This document shows, piece by piece, positions 9,611 to 18,243 of a DNA stretch of 64,000 bases (its first letter is position 1; each line of letters opens with the position of its first letter). A program made the translations under genes and the position numbers. A model generated the notes under the pieces. That model was not told the DNA's origin. It searched no databases and was given only the letters and a program-made list of their open reading frames with translations. The DNA is from Selenomonas sp. AE3005 (GTDB lineage: Bacteria; Bacillota; Negativicutes; Selenomonadales; Selenomonadaceae): assembly GCF_905233635.1 (NCBI RefSeq), contig NZ_CAJODG010000006.1, positions 1-64,000 of the forward strand, given 5' to 3'.

Positions 9611-10588
9611 TTACATAAAGGTAAAGGGTGTTGTCACCCGGTACAGCGTGCGGCCGCATTCGCAGGGATCTGTTTCCAGCATTACCGCCTGCCCTGTCCG
9701 GTAGCGAATCAGCGGCATGGCCTCCGCCATCAGGGTTGTCACTACGAGCTCACCCATCTGATGCGGCTCTGTCACCACCTGGTCGCTATGGAAAGCCACT
9801 ATTTCCGGATAGACATAATCCTCCTGAATGTGATAACCCTTATGAGCCTCACACTGGTACAACATGCCGGCCATGCCCAGTTCCGCCGGTTCATAAAAGT
9901 TATAAACCTTGGCGTGGGTTCTGTCGGCAATATGACGCTGCATGGCGTTCTGTAAGCCCTGCTCATTCAGACAGATAATCCGGTTCAGCGGATAATCGGC
10001 AATATTCTTGCCCGTGGCCTGCAACTGGATAATCAGCTGCATGATAAGCTGCGGCGAGCTGATAATCGTATCCATGCTGACCAATTCCATAAAGCGCAGC
10101 CATTGCCGGTAATCCGTGCCCATGTTCACCACGGTTGCGCCAATCACTTCCAAAGCGTACTGAATGTCCAGCATACGGCTGTCAGCCATATCCCCCTGCA
10201 GGGCCACTACGGAAGTCTGATTGATATCTGCGGCCACTAAAGCCCTGGCCATCATATCGACATTATGCCCGATATCACCGTTGGTATACAGCTTGACAAC
10301 TTCCCCATTCTCCTGGGACACCACGCTGAAACGCAGGATACTGGATAAGGGTGTCGTCAAAATGTCCAGCGAATCAATCTGATAAATTTCATTTGCGGTC
10401 AGGAAAGGAAGCTTGGCAATATCAGCCAGAGATTTAATATCTCCGGCAGACACACCATGCTTTTCAAATTTCTGCTGGTAGAAAAAACTTTTCTCCTGCA
10501 CCCAGCTCAGCTGCTTTTGCAGTCTGGCCAGCTGCAATTCCTGCAGCTTATCCCTTGCAATTAGTTCTATTTCTTGATTCGCGTACAT
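9611..10588 (-). CDS. Truncated, degenerate phenylacetate-CoA ligase (PaaK)-like protein
   Basis: The 325 residues align along their length with the large domain of PaaK-type adenylate-forming ligases: MPLIRYRT near residue 290, zinc-type CECGRT near 313, and the YNFYEPAELG block in the 'Y-G-x-SE' position. PaaK proteins run about 430 residues; this one ends where the mobile C-terminal domain would begin. The nucleotide P-loop (normally SSGTTG) is replaced by VVSQENGEVVK, and the Asp after RYRTR is Gln. So acyl-adenylate chemistry is probably lost, though the frame is intact. It begins 33 bases after cheR and is probably co-transcribed with it. RBS GGAG precedes the ATG. A binding or regulatory role is inference. 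Confidence 0.75.
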   Translation of the reverse strand: MYANQEIELIARDKLQELQLARLQKQLSWVQEKSFFYQQKFEKHGVSAGDIKSLADIAKLPFLTANEIYQIDSLDILTTPLSSILRFSVVSQENGEVVKLYTNGDIGHNVDMMARALVAADINQTSVVALQGDMADSRMLDIQYALEVIGATVVNMGTDYRQWLRFMELVSMDTIISSPQLIMQLIIQLQATGKNIADYPLNRIICLNEQGLQNAMQRHIADRTHAKVYNFYEPAELGMAGMLYQCEAHKGYHIQEDYVYPEIVAFHSDQVVTEPHQMGELVVTTLMAEAMPLIRYRTGQAVMLETDPCECGRTLYRVTTPFTFM

Positions 10589-10621
10589 GTCTAAGCTCCG
10601 TTCTCTTGGTAGATTTGGGTT

Positions 10622-11413
10622 TTATGCCAGTGGTTTCTGATAGAAGAATGGCTGGAAACTGGTATAACCCAACTTGCGGAAGTTCAGAATTGCCTCCGTG
10701 GCGCCTACAAAGAGGATACCACCCGGTTTCAACGCCTTAAAGAAGTTTGCATAAAGCTGGTCCTTGGCCTCCTCCGTGAAGTAGATAACCACGTTACGGC
10801 AGAGGATAAGGTCAAAATTGTTCTCGAAGGGATCCTTCAGGAGATTATGACGCTTAAACTCAATGCAGTTCTTAATATCCTGACTAACCGCGTATTTATC
10901 GCCTTCTACCGTCTTGAAGTACTTGGCCAGACGGTCAGGTTTCATGGCTTTGATTTCATCTTTAGTGTACACGCCGCGTTTCGCCTTGGCCAGGATTTCA
11001 ATATCCAAATCCGATGCCAGAATGCGATGACGGGTATTCGGCGTCATTTCCTTCATTATAATGGCCAGAGAATAGGGCTCAGCGCCAATGGAACAGCCGG
11101 CACTCCAGATATTCAGCTTCGGCGAACGCTTCAGCAAGTCCGGGATAACCTCCGTTTCCAGCTTGTCAAATTTTTCCGGGGTGCGGAAAAATTCCGAGAC
11201 GTTTATCGTCAGATATTCAATGAAGGCTGCGAAATCATCTTTGTTCTTGGCAGCATTATCAAAGTATTCCGTATAGGAATTCATGCCGGCTCTGGTCACC
11301 AGATTGCCGATACGGCGTTTCATCTGCGGCTCTTTATACAGGTCAAGGTCTATTTCCGTTTTGCCCTTTAACTTCCGTTTAAATTCCGCCCAATCCTTTT
11401 CATCCATCATCAT
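10622..11413 (-). CDS. cheR: Chemotaxis protein methyltransferase CheR
   Basis: CheR transfers methyl groups from S-adenosylmethionine to glutamates on chemoreceptors. The 263 residues comprise the helical N-terminal domain (about 1-85, with TINVSEFFR at the domain boundary) and the SAM-binding domain with IWSAGCSIGAEPYSLAI (about 102-118) and FDLILCRNVVIYF. Length is normal for the family and there is no C-terminal TPR extension. No cheA, cheB or cheW is nearby, but a chemoreceptor gene lies 4 kb away. The strong RBS GGGAGGG precedes three in-frame ATGs; the first is used here. Confidence 0.96.
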   Translation of the reverse strand: MMMDEKDWAEFKRKLKGKTEIDLDLYKEPQMKRRIGNLVTRAGMNSYTEYFDNAAKNKDDFAAFIEYLTINVSEFFRTPEKFDKLETEVIPDLLKRSPKLNIWSAGCSIGAEPYSLAIIMKEMTPNTRHRILASDLDIEILAKAKRGVYTKDEIKAMKPDRLAKYFKTVEGDKYAVSQDIKNCIEFKRHNLLKDPFENNFDLILCRNVVIYFTEEAKDQLYANFFKALKPGGILFVGATEAILNFRKLGYTSFQPFFYQKPLA

Positions 11414-11560
11414 TAGTCCCTCCCAAATCCTCTGGCTGATTTCAATTTATTGCTTTAGTTACTATTCCCTTTTCCCCTGTAAAAATCCTGCCTGTTTTCT
11501 GCGAACATGTTAATTTTTTCGCAAAAAAAATCATACATCTTCCTTATTTTATCACAAATT

Positions 11561-11604
11561 AAGGCTGCTGGCACGAAAAACACGCTTTTCGCAACAGCAG
11601 CCTT
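11561..11604 (-). terminator. Long hairpin terminator after the Hsp20 gene
   Basis: A 10-bp perfect outer stem AAGGCTGCTG/CAGCAGCCTT encloses a second stem CGAAAA/TTTTCG. It lies 48 bases past the hsp20 stop and upstream of cheR. A T-run follows on the plus side and a weaker TTAATTT on the minus side. Confidence 0.7.
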
Positions 11605-11651
11605 GTCATTTTTTTCACGCCGCAGGGCGGAAAACCTCTTCTTTCACGTCG

Positions 11652-12098
11652 TCACTCAATATCAAATACGGTCCGGTTGTCCTCTTCCTTCTGTTTGGGC
11701 AGGACAACGTGCAAAATGCCGTTTTCAAAAGCCACGTTGACAGCCTTCTTGTCAATCATGTCGATGTAGAAGGTACGTTCAAAGTCACCGGTCTTGCGCT
11801 CACGGCACAGGTATTTAATGCTCGCGTCCACAGCCTCGGCCCGCTGGGCTTTAATTCTTAAGTAATTGTCATCATCATAGGAAACGGTAATCTGTTCCTT
11901 GTAGAATCCGGGCAGCTCCGCAAAGAGTTCATAGGCCGTCTCTGTCTCAATCACATCCACCTTGAAAGAGGACAGGGCGCCGCTGACCTTGCCTAAGGGA
12001 TTCAAGGACTGCTCTGCCGCATAGCTCAAAACTTTTTCCAAAACGTCATAACCCCGCTCAGCATTTTCGCGGAGATTAAACGGTACTGCTCTAAACAT
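11652..12098 (-). CDS. Hsp20 / small heat-shock protein
   Basis: A 148-residue ATP-independent holdase. The alpha-crystallin domain spans about 45-145: it starts with FKVDVIETETAYELFAELPG, contains the 'ERTFYID' beta strand, and ends with VNVAFENGILHVVLPK, the conserved A-x-x-x-NGxL signature. The C-terminal tail has no clear I-x-I/V motif. The gene is monocistronic, with its own promoter and terminator. No CIRCE or HrcA-type operator is visible upstream, so heat control, if any, works another way. Confidence 0.94.
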   Translation of the reverse strand: MFRAVPFNLRENAERGYDVLEKVLSYAAEQSLNPLGKVSGALSSFKVDVIETETAYELFAELPGFYKEQITVSYDDDNYLRIKAQRAEAVDASIKYLCRERKTGDFERTFYIDMIDKKAVNVAFENGILHVVLPKQKEEDNRTVFDIE

Positions 12099-12137
12099 AA
12101 AAACCCCTCCCTAGTATGAATTTACTCGCTATGACAT

Positions 12138-12166
12138 ATTGTACTATAATTTTCTGAAAATTGCAA
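12138..12166 (-). promoter_or_regulatory. Sigma-70-type promoter of hsp20
   Basis: On the minus strand TTGCAA (-35) and TACAAT (-10) are separated by exactly 17 bases, placing the start site about 30 bases before the AGGGAGGGG ribosome site of hsp20. Confidence 0.7.
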
Positions 12167-12185
12167 GCTGACATATAGCATAAAC

Positions 12186-12217
12186 TAAAAGCCCCTACCG
12201 CAAAAACGATAGGGGCT
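12186..12217 (-). terminator. Terminator of the gltX-tRNA-Glu transcript
   Basis: An 8-bp stem AGCCCCTA/TAGGGGCT, followed on the minus strand by TTTTAGTTTA, lies 10 bases past the CCA end of the second tRNA-Glu. Confidence 0.85.
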
Positions 12218-12226
12218 GTAATTTCC

Positions 12227-12301
12227 TGGTGACACCTACGGGATTCGAACCCGTGAACCCGGCGTGAGAGGCCGGTGTCTTAACCGCTTGACGAAGGTGC
12301 C
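12227..12301 (-). tRNA. tRNA-Glu (anticodon CTC), copy 2
   Basis: The 75-nt cloverleaf includes an encoded CCA. The acceptor stem GGCACCT/AGGTGTC pairs fully with one G-T wobble. The anticodon loop CCTCTCA gives CTC, and the T-loop TTCGAAT is intact. It differs from the adjacent copy only at acceptor-stem positions, with a compensating change. It lies 2 bases downstream of the other copy, in the same transcript as gltX. Confidence 0.95.
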
Positions 12302-12303
12302 GC

Positions 12304-12378
12304 TGGTGACGCCTACGGGATTCGAACCCGTGAACCCGGCGTGAGAGGCCGGTGTCTTAACCGCTTGACGAAGGCGCC
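12304..12378 (-). tRNA. tRNA-Glu (anticodon CTC), copy 1
   Basis: The 75-nt cloverleaf has encoded CCA and acceptor stem GGCGCCT/AGGCGTC. The anticodon is CTC. The body is identical to the neighbouring copy. It begins 32 bases after the gltX stop codon with no terminator between, so the synthetase mRNA and its cognate tRNAs appear to share one transcript. Confidence 0.95.
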
Positions 12379-12410
12379 GCTTGTCTTAGCTGACTCAAAT
12401 TATTATAGCA

Positions 12411-13865
12411 CTACGCCGTAAGGTTGGCAAGGCTTTTTTGCAGACGAGCCAAAGAATTTTCCTTACCCAGAACGGACAGGATTTCCGTAGCACCGCCGGG
12501 AGTAACAGACTTACCGGCTACGCCGATACGCAGCACCCACATGACGAGGCCTTTTTTAAGCTCGTTGGCAGCAATGTACTCCTCCAGTTTGGCATAGAGG
12601 CTGTCATTGTTCCAGTCAGACTCGCTGACATTTTCGAGCAGTGCCACGAGTTTGGGCATGAGTTCCGCGGCCTTTTCCGGGTTGACCTTGTTGCGCTTGT
12701 TGTTGTAAAGTTCAGCGTCGAAAGCCGGCATATCAACAAGGAAGTCGATTTCTGCCTGCACATCGCTGAACCGCTGTACACGCGTCTTTAAGAGGGCTGC
12801 GACCGTCTGCCAGTTGGTCTCCAGATAGTCAGGCAGCTCCTGTACGAAGTCATGGGCGCGCTTGGCAAATTCTTCATCGCTCATGGCCTTGAAGTATTCG
12901 CCGTTAATCCAGCCCAGCTTGTCATAGTCAAAGACAGCCGGGGACTTGGACAGACCGTCCAGACCGAAATGGGAAATGAGTTCTTCCATGGAGAAGATTT
13001 CCTGATTGGTAGTCTTGGGGTTCCAGCCTAAGAGAGCCACATAGTTGGTGATGGCCTCCGGCAGATAACCGAGTTTCACCAAATCGTCAAAGCTCGTGGC
13101 GCCATGACGCTTGGAGAGTTTGGAAACGCTGCCGTCCTCATTCTTGCCCATAACCGGTGCCAGATGAATGAAGGTTGGCACTTCCCAACCGTAGGATTCG
13201 TAAAGCAGAATGTACTTCGGCGTGGAGGTGATGAATTCCGCACCGCGCATGATATGAGTAATGCCCATCAGATGGTCATCGATAACGTTGGCAAAGTTGT
13301 AAGTCGGCATGCCGTCACGCTTTAAGAGCACCTGGTCCTCCAGCTCGGAGTTGGGAATGGTGATGTTGCCATGCAGTACGTCAAAGAAGGTCGTGGAACC
13401 GTCCAGCGGCATCTTCTGACGGATAACGTACGGGTCACCGTTCTGCAGGTGTTGCTCGATGACAGCAGCATCAAGGTCACGGCAGGTGCGGTCGTAGCCG
13501 CCGAACTCGCCGGCAGAATGGTCCTCATCGGGGTCACAGAAACAGTAATAAGCATGACCGCTCTGCACCAGTTCTTCCGCGTATTTCTTATAAATGTCCA
13601 TACGTTCGCTCTGCACGTAAGGGCCGCAGTCACCGCCGATATCCGGGCCTTCATCAGGCACGATATGGGCCATTTCCAGAGTGCGGTTGATGAAATCCAC
13701 CGCATCAGCCACATAACGGGTTCTGTCCGTATCTTCGATACGTAGAATGAAATCACCCTTCTGGGCCTTGGCATAGAGATAACCGTACAGGGCAGTACGA
13801 AGGTTGCCGATGTGCATATAGCCCGTGGGGCTCGGTGCAAAACGGGTACGAACTTTCTGACTCAC
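12411..13865 (-). CDS. gltX: Glutamyl-tRNA synthetase
   Basis: A 484-residue class I synthetase that charges tRNA-Glu. The Rossmann domain opens with FAPSPTGYMHIGN (HIGH-type motif, about 9-21). The class-defining KLSKRHG (KMSKS equivalent) is near residue 250, and the C-terminal part is the all-helical anticodon-binding domain. Length is normal for bacterial GltX. It lies 29 bases after dhaL and immediately before two tRNA-Glu(CTC) genes. The sequence alone does not show whether it is discriminating or also charges tRNA-Gln for GatCAB. Confidence 0.98.
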   Translation of the reverse strand: MSQKVRTRFAPSPTGYMHIGNLRTALYGYLYAKAQKGDFILRIEDTDRTRYVADAVDFINRTLEMAHIVPDEGPDIGGDCGPYVQSERMDIYKKYAEELVQSGHAYYCFCDPDEDHSAGEFGGYDRTCRDLDAAVIEQHLQNGDPYVIRQKMPLDGSTTFFDVLHGNITIPNSELEDQVLLKRDGMPTYNFANVIDDHLMGITHIMRGAEFITSTPKYILLYESYGWEVPTFIHLAPVMGKNEDGSVSKLSKRHGATSFDDLVKLGYLPEAITNYVALLGWNPKTTNQEIFSMEELISHFGLDGLSKSPAVFDYDKLGWINGEYFKAMSDEEFAKRAHDFVQELPDYLETNWQTVAALLKTRVQRFSDVQAEIDFLVDMPAFDAELYNNKRNKVNPEKAAELMPKLVALLENVSESDWNNDSLYAKLEEYIAANELKKGLVMWVLRIGVAGKSVTPGGATEILSVLGKENSLARLQKSLANLTA

Positions 13866-13894
13866 TTAAACTTCCTCCTAATATAAACCGCTTA

Positions 13895-14518
13895 TCAGTA
13901 TTTCAGAAACTGATAAAGGGCACGATACATAATCATGGTGCTGACAGCGCCAGGGTCTTCTACGCCAATGCTGCGTTCTCCCACCAGACTGGCACGGCCC
14001 TTTCTAGCCGGAATGGTCTTGGTGTAGCTGACACCGTCACCAGCAGCCTTGGAGGCCTCCTGCAGCACTTCATAGAGATTCTTGTCCTCGGTATTTTCCG
14101 GCAGGAAACAATCCCTGATGGGAATCAGGGCGTCCAAAATGGTCTTATCACCCTGCTGGGCATGACCGCGGTCCTGAATGGCCTTAACAGCTGCATCGAG
14201 CAGCTTGGCAAAGCTCTGCTTGTTCATTGCCGTGTCATCGTCACAGGCCTCCGCAGCCTTGACAAAAGCAGCACCGTAAAGCGGGCCGGCCGCGCCGCCC
14301 ACATTCTGGATAAGTGCCTTGCCGATGGTTTTCAGCACAGGCCCGGGCTTGGAGGTATCCTCCATTTCGTCCACAGCGTCACGAGCAGCTGTAAAGCCTC
14401 TGGCCATGTTAAAGCCGTGGTCACCATCACCGGCTTTAGCGTCAATACCGGACAAATAGTCCTTCTGGGAAATGATGGTATTTGCCACAGCGTCAAATGC
14501 GTCTTTGATTCTCGACAT
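13895..14518 (-). CDS. dhaL: DhaL-type dihydroxyacetone kinase ADP-binding subunit
   Basis: A 207-residue protein matching DhaL, the nucleotide-binding subunit of PTS-dependent dihydroxyacetone kinase. Visible motifs are AGDGDHGFNMARG (about 28-40, the Asp cage that holds Mg-ADP), NVGGAAGPLYG (about 74-84) and the C-terminal DPGAVS. DhaL normally works with DhaK, which binds the sugar, and DhaM, the phosphodonor; neither lies beside it. It is the first gene of the dhaL-gltX-tRNA unit. It could be an orphan paralogue acting on another substrate. Confidence 0.88.
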   Translation of the reverse strand: MSRIKDAFDAVANTIISQKDYLSGIDAKAGDGDHGFNMARGFTAARDAVDEMEDTSKPGPVLKTIGKALIQNVGGAAGPLYGAAFVKAAEACDDDTAMNKQSFAKLLDAAVKAIQDRGHAQQGDKTILDALIPIRDCFLPENTEDKNLYEVLQEASKAAGDGVSYTKTIPARKGRASLVGERSIGVEDPGAVSTMIMYRALYQFLKY

Positions 14519-14600
14519 TGTTTAACTCCTTGCAGTAAAAATTTCTGTAAATTTCATCAATTGGGGAAGTAATGAATAATTTTCAAAACAGATACTAACC

Positions 14601-14628
14601 ATTATATCACGCAGAAAACAAAGCGCAA
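14601..14628 (-). promoter_or_regulatory. Probable promoter of the dhaL-gltX-tRNA-Glu unit
   Basis: On the minus strand TTGCGC and TATAAT are separated by 16 bases, with a TGA just before the -10 hexamer. The site lies between the end of the serine acetyltransferase gene and dhaL, about 80 bases before the dhaL ATG. Confidence 0.6.
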
Positions 14629-14646
14629 GAGTTGATTTTACAGGAG

Positions 14647-15558
14647 TTATATCTCTTCGCTGCCGTGTTTGTAGCGCAACTCCTGATTCTTGACACTGAC
14701 TCTGGTTTCCGGCGGCACCGAATGTGTCAGGAATACGTTGCCGCCGATAAGCGAACCGCGGCCGATAACGGTATCGCCGCCCAGAATGGAGGCCCCGGAA
14801 TAGATGGTCACATAATCCTCAATCGTCGGGTGGCGCTTTTTATTGAAAAGTTTGCGGCCGCCGGAGGTGGAAAGCGCCCCCAAGGTCACGCCCTGATACA
14901 ATTTCACATGTTCACCGATTTGCGTGGTTTCCCCGATGACAATCCCCGTGCCATGGTCAATCATGAAATACTTGCCAATCGTGGCCCCGGGGTTGATATC
15001 AATCCCCGTCTTGCTATGGGCCAGCTCCGTCATAATCCGCGGAATAACCGGCACATTTAATTTATACAGTTCGTGGGCAAAGCGGAAAATTGCCACCGCG
15101 TAGAGGCCTGGGTAGGCAAAGATTATTTCATCGGCACTTTCCGCCGCCGGGTCACCGTCAAAGAGTGCCTCCACATCTGTAGCCAGAAACTCTCTAATCT
15201 GCGGTATACGCCGCAGGAATTCCAATGTAATGCGCTGCGACTCTTCCCGGGTGGCCGCCAAAGTTTCCTCGTCCAGTTTCATACCATAGCGCATGGCAAT
15301 GGCAATCTGCTTGTTCAGGCGGAAGGCAATATCCTCTATCACCATGGCCATATTCTGCCGAATATCGTAAATACGGTAAGTATTATCCTTTACATAGCCG
15401 GGAAAGGCCACACGCGTAAGCTCGTGAATGAGTTCGTAAATCACCTTGGTGTCCGGCTGATTGAATACATCTAATTTGTCAATATGACGCCCCTGGTCAT
15501 AGTCATCGATAATGGCCGTACTGATAGCTTTGATTTCCTTGCCGATTATATCCTGCAT
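14647..15558 (-). CDS. cysE: Serine O-acetyltransferase (EpsC/long SAT type)
   Basis: This enzyme makes O-acetylserine from serine and acetyl-CoA, the first step of cysteine synthesis. The 303 residues comprise an N-terminal helical part (about 1-185) and a left-handed beta-helix of hexapeptide repeats. The catalytic His-Asp neighbourhood is MIDHGTGIVIGETT, followed by LYQGVTLGALS. The start is the ATG behind AAAGGAG rather than an in-frame one 63 bases upstream, which falls inside a terminator hairpin. This long form with the extended N-terminal domain is common in Firmicutes. No cysK is adjacent. Confidence 0.93.
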   Translation of the reverse strand: MQDIIGKEIKAISTAIIDDYDQGRHIDKLDVFNQPDTKVIYELIHELTRVAFPGYVKDNTYRIYDIRQNMAMVIEDIAFRLNKQIAIAMRYGMKLDEETLAATREESQRITLEFLRRIPQIREFLATDVEALFDGDPAAESADEIIFAYPGLYAVAIFRFAHELYKLNVPVIPRIMTELAHSKTGIDINPGATIGKYFMIDHGTGIVIGETTQIGEHVKLYQGVTLGALSTSGGRKLFNKKRHPTIEDYVTIYSGASILGGDTVIGRGSLIGGNVFLTHSVPPETRVSVKNQELRYKHGSEEI

Positions 15559-15582
15559 AATGACTCCTTTATATATACACGA

Positions 15583-15623
15583 AAATGGCTCCAAACGCGG
15601 CAAAGCCGCGTCTGAAACCATTT
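15583..15623 (-). terminator. Terminator of the chemoreceptor gene
   Basis: A 19-bp stem with three mismatches (outer AAATGG/CCATTT, inner GCGGC/GCCGC, 3-nt loop) is followed by a short T tract on the minus strand. It separates the chemoreceptor from the serine acetyltransferase. Confidence 0.75.
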
Positions 15624-15672
15624 AATTTCACCATATTGATATGGTAACATTCCCCTTGGGGACTGTCAATAT

Positions 15673-17448
15673 TTAAATCTTGAACTTCTCCACCGAGGCC
15701 TCCATGCTGTTGGCCATTTCCGTCAGCTGACGGCTGGCACCGGCAATCTCGTTCATAGTGGCCGTCTGTTCCTCAGTAGCCGCCGAAACAGTTTCTGCCT
15801 CCGCAGCCACGTTGCGACTCATTTCGCTAATCTTGTTGATAGCCTCAGAGATGGTAACGGCATTGCTGGCCAGACCGGCTACGGTGCGTTCCATTTCATC
15901 GGTTTCATCAACAACCTGCTGTACCATTTCTGCAATATCCTTAAAGCTGGTGCCGGCACCGTTGACGGCTCCTACACCATTCTGCACCTGCGTAACGCCA
16001 TCGTGCATTACGGATACGGCATTTCTGGCCTTGCTCTGAATCGAAGTAATGAGGCTGGCAATCTCACCGGCCGAAGAACTGGACTGTTCAGCCAGTTTTC
16101 TGACTTCATCAGCTACGACAGCGAAACCACGGCCATGTTCACCGGCTCTGGCGGCCTCAATTGCCGCATTGAGCGCGAGCAGGTTGGTCTGTTCAGCAAT
16201 CTGGGAAATAGCGTCGACAATGGCACCGATTTTATCGGATTCATTGCCCAGTTCCTCAATAACCTGCGCGGACTGGCTGACGGACTGCTCGATGAGTTCC
16301 ATCTGCTGTACGGCACCGGATACTTCCTTCTCACCACTGTCAGCCTGAGATTTTGCCCGGGCTACAACCTGACCGGCTTTTTCGATGGTAGTTTTAAAGC
16401 GTTCCATGCTCTGGGAAAGGCTTTCGATATGCGAGCTGGCATTTTCCACTTCCGTGAACTGCTCACTGCAGGCACCAGCCACGTTGACAATGGAATCTGC
16501 CACCTGGCCGCTGACTTCTGCGGACTGTTCGGAACTGTTGGTCAGCTGCTGGCTGGAAGTAGCAACCTGCTGACTGGATTCCACAATCTGCCGCATCATA
16601 TTGCTGACCTGCGTCTGCAATTTATGCAATGCCCGGCTCATTTCACCAATTTCATCACTGCGATGGAACAACTCCTCCAAAGAATTGTCTTCGCGCAGGT
16701 CGCCGGTAGCCATAACGCCCAAACGGCCGGTTACATTTTGCAGCGGGCCGACAATGCTCTTGGCGGCAAACAGGCCGGCGAGGGAGAAGATAGCCAGCAG
16801 AACGATATTGATGATGAGAGTTTTAATCATCGTGGATTTAAAGGCCTCGTCGGCTGCAGCCTGTTCGGCGGCTACGCGGCCATCAATGTAGTCAATCCAG
16901 ACACCAGTACCCAGTACCCACTGATAGGGAGCAAAAGTGGTAGTATAGTTACGCTTGGGCAGCGGCGTAGTTTCGTTAGGCTTGGCAAACATCAGGTCTG
17001 TATAACCGCCGCCGTCTTTGCGGCCGTTTTCAATCATTTCCTTAATGAAATGTCTGCCGCTCGGGTCAGTAAGGTTAATACGGGATTTTCCTTCCGTATC
17101 ACGGCCTAAGAGTACTACGTTTACGCCGTCATAAGTATCAATCCAGAAATAGCCCTTGCCATCATCATAGCGCAGGTCACGAATATAATCCGCAGCCATT
17201 TTCTTGGCCTGCTCTTCCGTCAGCTCACCCTTCTGCTGACGATTGTAGACCTGTTTTATGATGGATACAGCTGTTTCCGTTTCGATTTTCAGCTCACGCT
17301 CCACATCTTCGGTCAACGTCTGCCGAATCGTCGCCACCTGACGTTCCGATTCCGATTTAAGATTCATGATGAATACTGCGCTGACGCACAGGGTGGTCAT
17401 AACCGCAATGCCGACCACCATCAAAATGAACCGCCCTTTTAGTGACAT
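15673..17448 (-). CDS. Methyl-accepting chemotaxis protein with single Cache domain
   Basis: A 591-residue chemoreceptor. TM1 is near residues 7-28. A periplasmic sCache_2-type ligand domain follows (about 35-195, with DGKGYFWIDTYDG and WVLGTGVWIDYID), then TM2 (about 207-228), HAMP, and the cytoplasmic coiled-coil signalling domain. The hairpin tip contains AEQTNLLALNAAIEAARAGE (about 415-435). The C terminus lacks a CheR-tethering pentapeptide. sCache_2 domains often bind small carboxylates, but the ligand here is unknown. It is transcribed alone, upstream of a terminator. Confidence 0.95.
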   Translation of the reverse strand: MSLKGRFILMVVGIAVMTTLCVSAVFIMNLKSESERQVATIRQTLTEDVERELKIETETAVSIIKQVYNRQQKGELTEEQAKKMAADYIRDLRYDDGKGYFWIDTYDGVNVVLLGRDTEGKSRINLTDPSGRHFIKEMIENGRKDGGGYTDLMFAKPNETTPLPKRNYTTTFAPYQWVLGTGVWIDYIDGRVAAEQAAADEAFKSTMIKTLIINIVLLAIFSLAGLFAAKSIVGPLQNVTGRLGVMATGDLREDNSLEELFHRSDEIGEMSRALHKLQTQVSNMMRQIVESSQQVATSSQQLTNSSEQSAEVSGQVADSIVNVAGACSEQFTEVENASSHIESLSQSMERFKTTIEKAGQVVARAKSQADSGEKEVSGAVQQMELIEQSVSQSAQVIEELGNESDKIGAIVDAISQIAEQTNLLALNAAIEAARAGEHGRGFAVVADEVRKLAEQSSSSAGEIASLITSIQSKARNAVSVMHDGVTQVQNGVGAVNGAGTSFKDIAEMVQQVVDETDEMERTVAGLASNAVTISEAINKISEMSRNVAAEAETVSAATEEQTATMNEIAGASRQLTEMANSMEASVEKFKI

Positions 17449-17637
17449 TCCTTATCCCTCCAAATCCTCACAAAATATATTTTAGATAATTCAATATCTT
17501 TTCTAAAGTCACTATTCGACAACAAAAAAATTTCTCCTGCAAAAAATATTCTTATGTATAAAATACGATTGTGCGGCGGCCATATATATAATTGCAGATT
17601 ATCTGGCAAAGAGTTCTTAAAAATATCCCGTCAGTCC

Positions 17638-18149
17638 GTGCCCGGGGTTCACGGGGGAGTAATTTTGCTGCCTCCGCTAAACGACACACCTCGGGAAATA
17701 GAACTGTCCAGTAACCTGCGCCGGGCAGGCCAACGGCGCTCCTTTCAGCGTAGTTGCTTAGCAATTGTCTACAGTGTGCCGGCCTTCGCTACGCTCAGGC
17801 AGTCGCTCCCCGCAGAAAAATCACTCCCCCGTTCGCCCCCTGTAACGGTCTATACAATTGCTGCGAACCCGTTTTCCCGTTACAAGAACATCGATGTGCT
17901 TGTTCCCTGTCACTGCGAAATAATCAATTTATACGGACGCCGCTTGGGGGTGGAGGTGGTGATGCTTTTCGCAGTGGAACGACTGTCCGAACGTAGTGAG
18001 GACTGGCCCACAAACAACAGTTCCTGGAAACTTAGTTGAACAATCGCGCCGACTGCTTGCCGGCGCATGTAACTGGAAAAGTCCATATATTGCTGGTGGG
18101 TCATTTAGTGCAACAGCGAAAAGTATTACCACCTCCGCCCCCACTGAGT
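17638..18149 (-). repeat. R1 repeat, copy A (two nested palindromes, about 512 bp)
   Basis: This block is homologous over its full length to 38990-39504, in inverted orientation. It contains two imperfect palindromic modules. Module I has arms at 17952-17970 and 18118-18136 (GGAGGTGGTRATRCTTTTC). Module II has arms at 17654-17671 and 17812-17829 (GGGGAGTRATTTTNCTGC). Tips of the modules carry the motif GAGCGTAGCGAAG or its variant GAACGTAGTGAGG. Short open frames run through it, but differences from copy B change most encoded residues, so coding is unlikely. It fills most of the 800 bases between the chemoreceptor and the small secreted gene. Confidence 0.85.
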
Positions 18150-18193
18150 TATGTCAAATAAAATAAAGCTCACAATAACCAACAGGCTGCAAT

Positions 18194-18224
18194 AAAAAAA
18201 GCCTGCTGACTTTCCGCAACAGAC
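18194..18224 (-). terminator. Terminator of the TlpA/polyferredoxin locus
   Basis: On the minus strand an 8-bp stem GTCTGTTG/CAGCAGGC (with wobbles) is followed by seven Ts, 20 bases after the stop of the small secreted gene. Confidence 0.75.
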
Positions 18225-18243
18225 TTTTCTTCCTGACCGGTCG

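Noticed and set aside
17552..17764. Open frame within R1 copy A encoding ERSAVGLPGAG...
   Set aside because: The matching frame in R1 copy B differs mainly at replacement positions, there is no ribosome site, and the frame lies in palindromic repeat arms.
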